From contig JASLEQ010000584.1 of the NCBI GenBank assembly GCA_030151135.1, positions 1 to 7,977 of the forward strand: a DNA stretch of 7,977 nt, written 5' to 3'. The notes below the pieces were generated by a model. It was given only the letters and a program-made list of their open reading frames with translations, was not told where the DNA came from and searched no databases. This document shows, piece by piece, positions 6,018-7,977 of this stretch. The stretch's first letter is position 1. Every line of letters starts with the position of its first letter. A program made the translations under genes and the position numbers. This DNA is from Candidatus Sulfotelmatobacter sp. (lineage in GTDB: Bacteria; Acidobacteriota; Terriglobia; Terriglobales; SbA1).

Positions 6018-7790
6018 ATGCCAATATCCCGGCAAAGCTCCGAGCAATTTGGGCCGAAGGCGCCTCTGTTGCCAACAGGCTCGAGTGACGCTTCCATTGA
6101 AAGTGCCGTTTTCTATGCCGACATGGCAGGAAAGTTTGTCGCCTGCAATTCGGGCTTCATGAAGCTGTTTGGATACTCTCCGGCGGAACTGATGGGAAGG
6201 GACGTCTTCCCCCTTTTCACGGGAACGGACCAGGACAAGGGTGACGTAAGCGGCTTGCGAAAAGCCGTTCTAGCCGCGGCATCGGCACGACTCGACTACC
6301 GGGACAGAATAAGGGCCCAGCCCAAGGTTGGGGACAGCTTTCCTGTCGAATTCACGGCGACGGTTTTGCAAGACTCCTCGGCCAGTCCGATCGCAATTGT
6401 TGCCACCGTGGTGCGGGGTAACCCTGCTGCAACAGGGACGGAATCGGACGCGCAGAATCGGAAAGTCCGCGGAATCATCTCCAAGAAGATCGATGGTACG
6501 GAGTTCATATTAGCCAGCCCGGTGATGCACCGGTTCGTCGCGCTTGTGGATCGGGTTGCGAGTCACAGCGAAACCGCGCTCATCATGGGCGAGACGGGCA
6601 CGGGCAAAGAGTTGATTGCCCGCACGATCCATGAGTCTTCTAATCGGAAGGGCAAGCCCTGGGTCGATATCAATTGCGCCGCATTGCCGGAAAATCTTGT
6701 TGAAAGCGAGCTATTTGGCTACGAAAAAGGGGCTTTCAGCGGAGCCGATGCTTCGAAGCCAGGTCTTTTCGAACTCGCGGACAAAGGCACGCTATTCCTC
6801 GACGAAATCGGCGAACTGCAATTACAAACGCAGGTGAAATTGTTACGTGTACTGGATGGCCAGCCTTTCTATCGGCTCGGCGGACATCGAAAGATTCGGG
6901 TGGATGTTCGAATTGTGGCGGCAACTAATCAGGACCTCGAGGCCGCGGTAAAAGATGGACGTTTCCGCCAGGACCTTTACCATCGCCTGGGCCAGTTTCA
7001 ACTTCGAGTGCCGCCGCTGCGCGAGCGCCCCGAGGATATTGTTGCGTTGGCTGAACATTTCCTGCGTTTAAAAGCGCCAGGAAAGAATTTTTCGGAGCAG
7101 GCGATCTCCGCATTGCTCTCTCACGCATGGCCCGGAAACATCCGCGAGCTTCGGAACCTGGTAGCCAGAATGGCGATGGAATCGCCAGGCATGGAAATCG
7201 ATTTCACGCGTTTGAATGCCGCTTTGACGGGCGAGCCTTCAGCATTACGTCAGACCGCCTCGATGCCGGTCAGCAATCTGGAGAGCATGGAAGAGCAGAT
7301 GATTATCAAGGCCCTCGAACGGACGGGAGGACAGCGAACGATTGCTGCGGAGCAGCTCGGTATTTCCCGCCGCACGCTGAGCCGCAAGTTGAAGGAGTAC
7401 AACATCAACTTTGCTCCGGGGGAGACGAGTCCGTCGTTAGGATCGATCAGCAACGAGCAGCAAAAATTCTTTCGCGCACGCGTGGACATCCCCGTGACAG
7501 TGAGGAATTCGCAAGGCGATTCACTTCAAGTGCGTGGCATGAATTTGAGTACTGGCGGAATGGGGCTGGATGGACTCAAAGAACCGCTGCGTTTCTCCGG
7601 ACTGCTCGATGTGACGTTCCCGTTGCCGGACTGCGATGTTCTATTCCAGGCGAAAGCGCGGCTTATGTGGGTTGGAGATGAAGGGCGCGTGGGAATCCGT
7701 TTCGCGGTCATTGAGCCGGCCCTCTTTGAGCAGCTGCAGCATTGGACGAACCGAAAGATGAAAGAAGAAGGTTGGGATTTCCCCGCCTGA
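6018..7790 (+). CDS. Sigma-54-dependent transcriptional activator with PAS, AAA+, Fis-type HTH and C-terminal PilZ domain
   Basis: A 590-residue bacterial enhancer-binding protein that would hydrolyse ATP to open sigma-54 RNA polymerase complexes. Domains in order: PAS sensor (about 26-134; YADMAGKFVACNSGFMKLFG), AAA+ core (about 155-390) and Fis-type helix-turn-helix (about 420-463; GISRRTLSRKLKEY). A PilZ-like domain follows (about 478-578). The AAA+ core has Walker A GETGTGKE (191-198), GAFSGA (238-243), Walker B TLFLDE (258-263), arginine-finger region FRQDLYHRL and sensor II WPGNIREL. The PilZ part has NLSTGG (509-514), matching the (D/N)xSxxG c-di-GMP motif. The usual upstream RxxxR is QKFFR (482-486), so ligand binding is uncertain. 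There is no phospho-receiver domain, so input is expected through PAS and perhaps PilZ. The first ATG is used although no ribosome site is visible; no other in-frame start lies close upstream. It is divergent from the c-di-GMP enzyme gene and convergent with galT. Confidence 0.93.
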   Translation: MPISRQSSEQFGPKAPLLPTGSSDASIESAVFYADMAGKFVACNSGFMKLFGYSPAELMGRDVFPLFTGTDQDKGDVSGLRKAVLAAASARLDYRDRIRAQPKVGDSFPVEFTATVLQDSSASPIAIVATVVRGNPAATGTESDAQNRKVRGIISKKIDGTEFILASPVMHRFVALVDRVASHSETALIMGETGTGKELIARTIHESSNRKGKPWVDINCAALPENLVESELFGYEKGAFSGADASKPGLFELADKGTLFLDEIGELQLQTQVKLLRVLDGQPFYRLGGHRKIRVDVRIVAATNQDLEAAVKDGRFRQDLYHRLGQFQLRVPPLRERPEDIVALAEHFLRLKAPGKNFSEQAISALLSHAWPGNIRELRNLVARMAMESPGMEIDFTRLNAALTGEPSALRQTASMPVSNLESMEEQMIIKALERTGGQRTIAAEQLGISRRTLSRKLKEYNINFAPGETSPSLGSISNEQQKFFRARVDIPVTVRNSQGDSLQVRGMNLSTGGMGLDGLKEPLRFSGLLDVTFPLPDCDVLFQAKARLMWVGDEGRVGIRFAVIEPALFEQLQHWTNRKMKEEGWDFPA

Positions 7791-7795
7791 GACCC

Positions 7796-7977
<182 letters not shown>

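Noticed and set aside
5873..6088. 71-codon plus-strand frame running into the start of the activator gene
   Set aside because: No family resemblance, no ribosome site, and it overlaps the real start in another frame; an overlapping minus-strand frame of similar length exists, as expected by chance.
7127..7681. 184-codon plus-strand frame inside the sigma-54 activator
   Set aside because: It is an alternate frame of the HTH and PilZ coding region, whose main frame carries conserved motifs throughout.

Overview
The window reads as ordinary bacterial chromosome, moderately GC-rich and densely coded. The gene mix (membrane HD-GYP/GGDEF protein, PAS-AAA+-Fis regulator with a PilZ tail, GalT) would fit a soil-type bacterium such as an Acidobacteriota (Terriglobia-like). 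That assignment is only a guess from gene style, since no rRNA or marker gene is present.

Layout. Positions 1-5661 are one tightly packed minus-strand gene set. In transcription order it is a membrane HD-GYP/GAF/GGDEF cyclic-di-GMP protein (5661-3187), a DppB-type permease (3171-2305), a DppC-type permease (2308-1499, 4-bp ATGA overlap) and a signal-peptide-bearing SBP_bac_5 solute-binding protein (from 1475 past the left edge). Gaps are 15 bp, -4 bp and 23 bp, so a single operon is likely. Positions 5662-6017 are the only real intergenic region, a divergent control region holding a possible 31-codon upstream ORF, a perfect 17-bp inverted repeat, TTAC/GTAA repeats, a leader that could fold as RNA, and weak promoter-like matches. 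Positions 6018-7790 (plus strand) encode a sigma-54-dependent activator, PAS - AAA+ - Fis-type HTH - PilZ. At the right edge, 5 bp away and convergent, is the 3' end of galT (7977-7796, minus).

How the parts may work together. The minus-strand signalling protein has intact motifs for both c-di-GMP synthesis (GGDEF with an RxxD inhibitory site) and breakdown (HD-GYP). The divergent regulator carries a PilZ domain, a fold that commonly binds c-di-GMP. The pair could form a local circuit in which the membrane protein sets c-di-GMP level and the regulator turns it into sigma-54 transcription, perhaps of the operon that also carries the peptide/oligosaccharide importer. Adjacency and domain content are seen directly; the circuit is inference. 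A caution is that the N-terminal arginine motif of the PilZ domain is degenerate (QKFFR instead of RxxxR). No mobile element, tRNA, rRNA or CRISPR array was seen.
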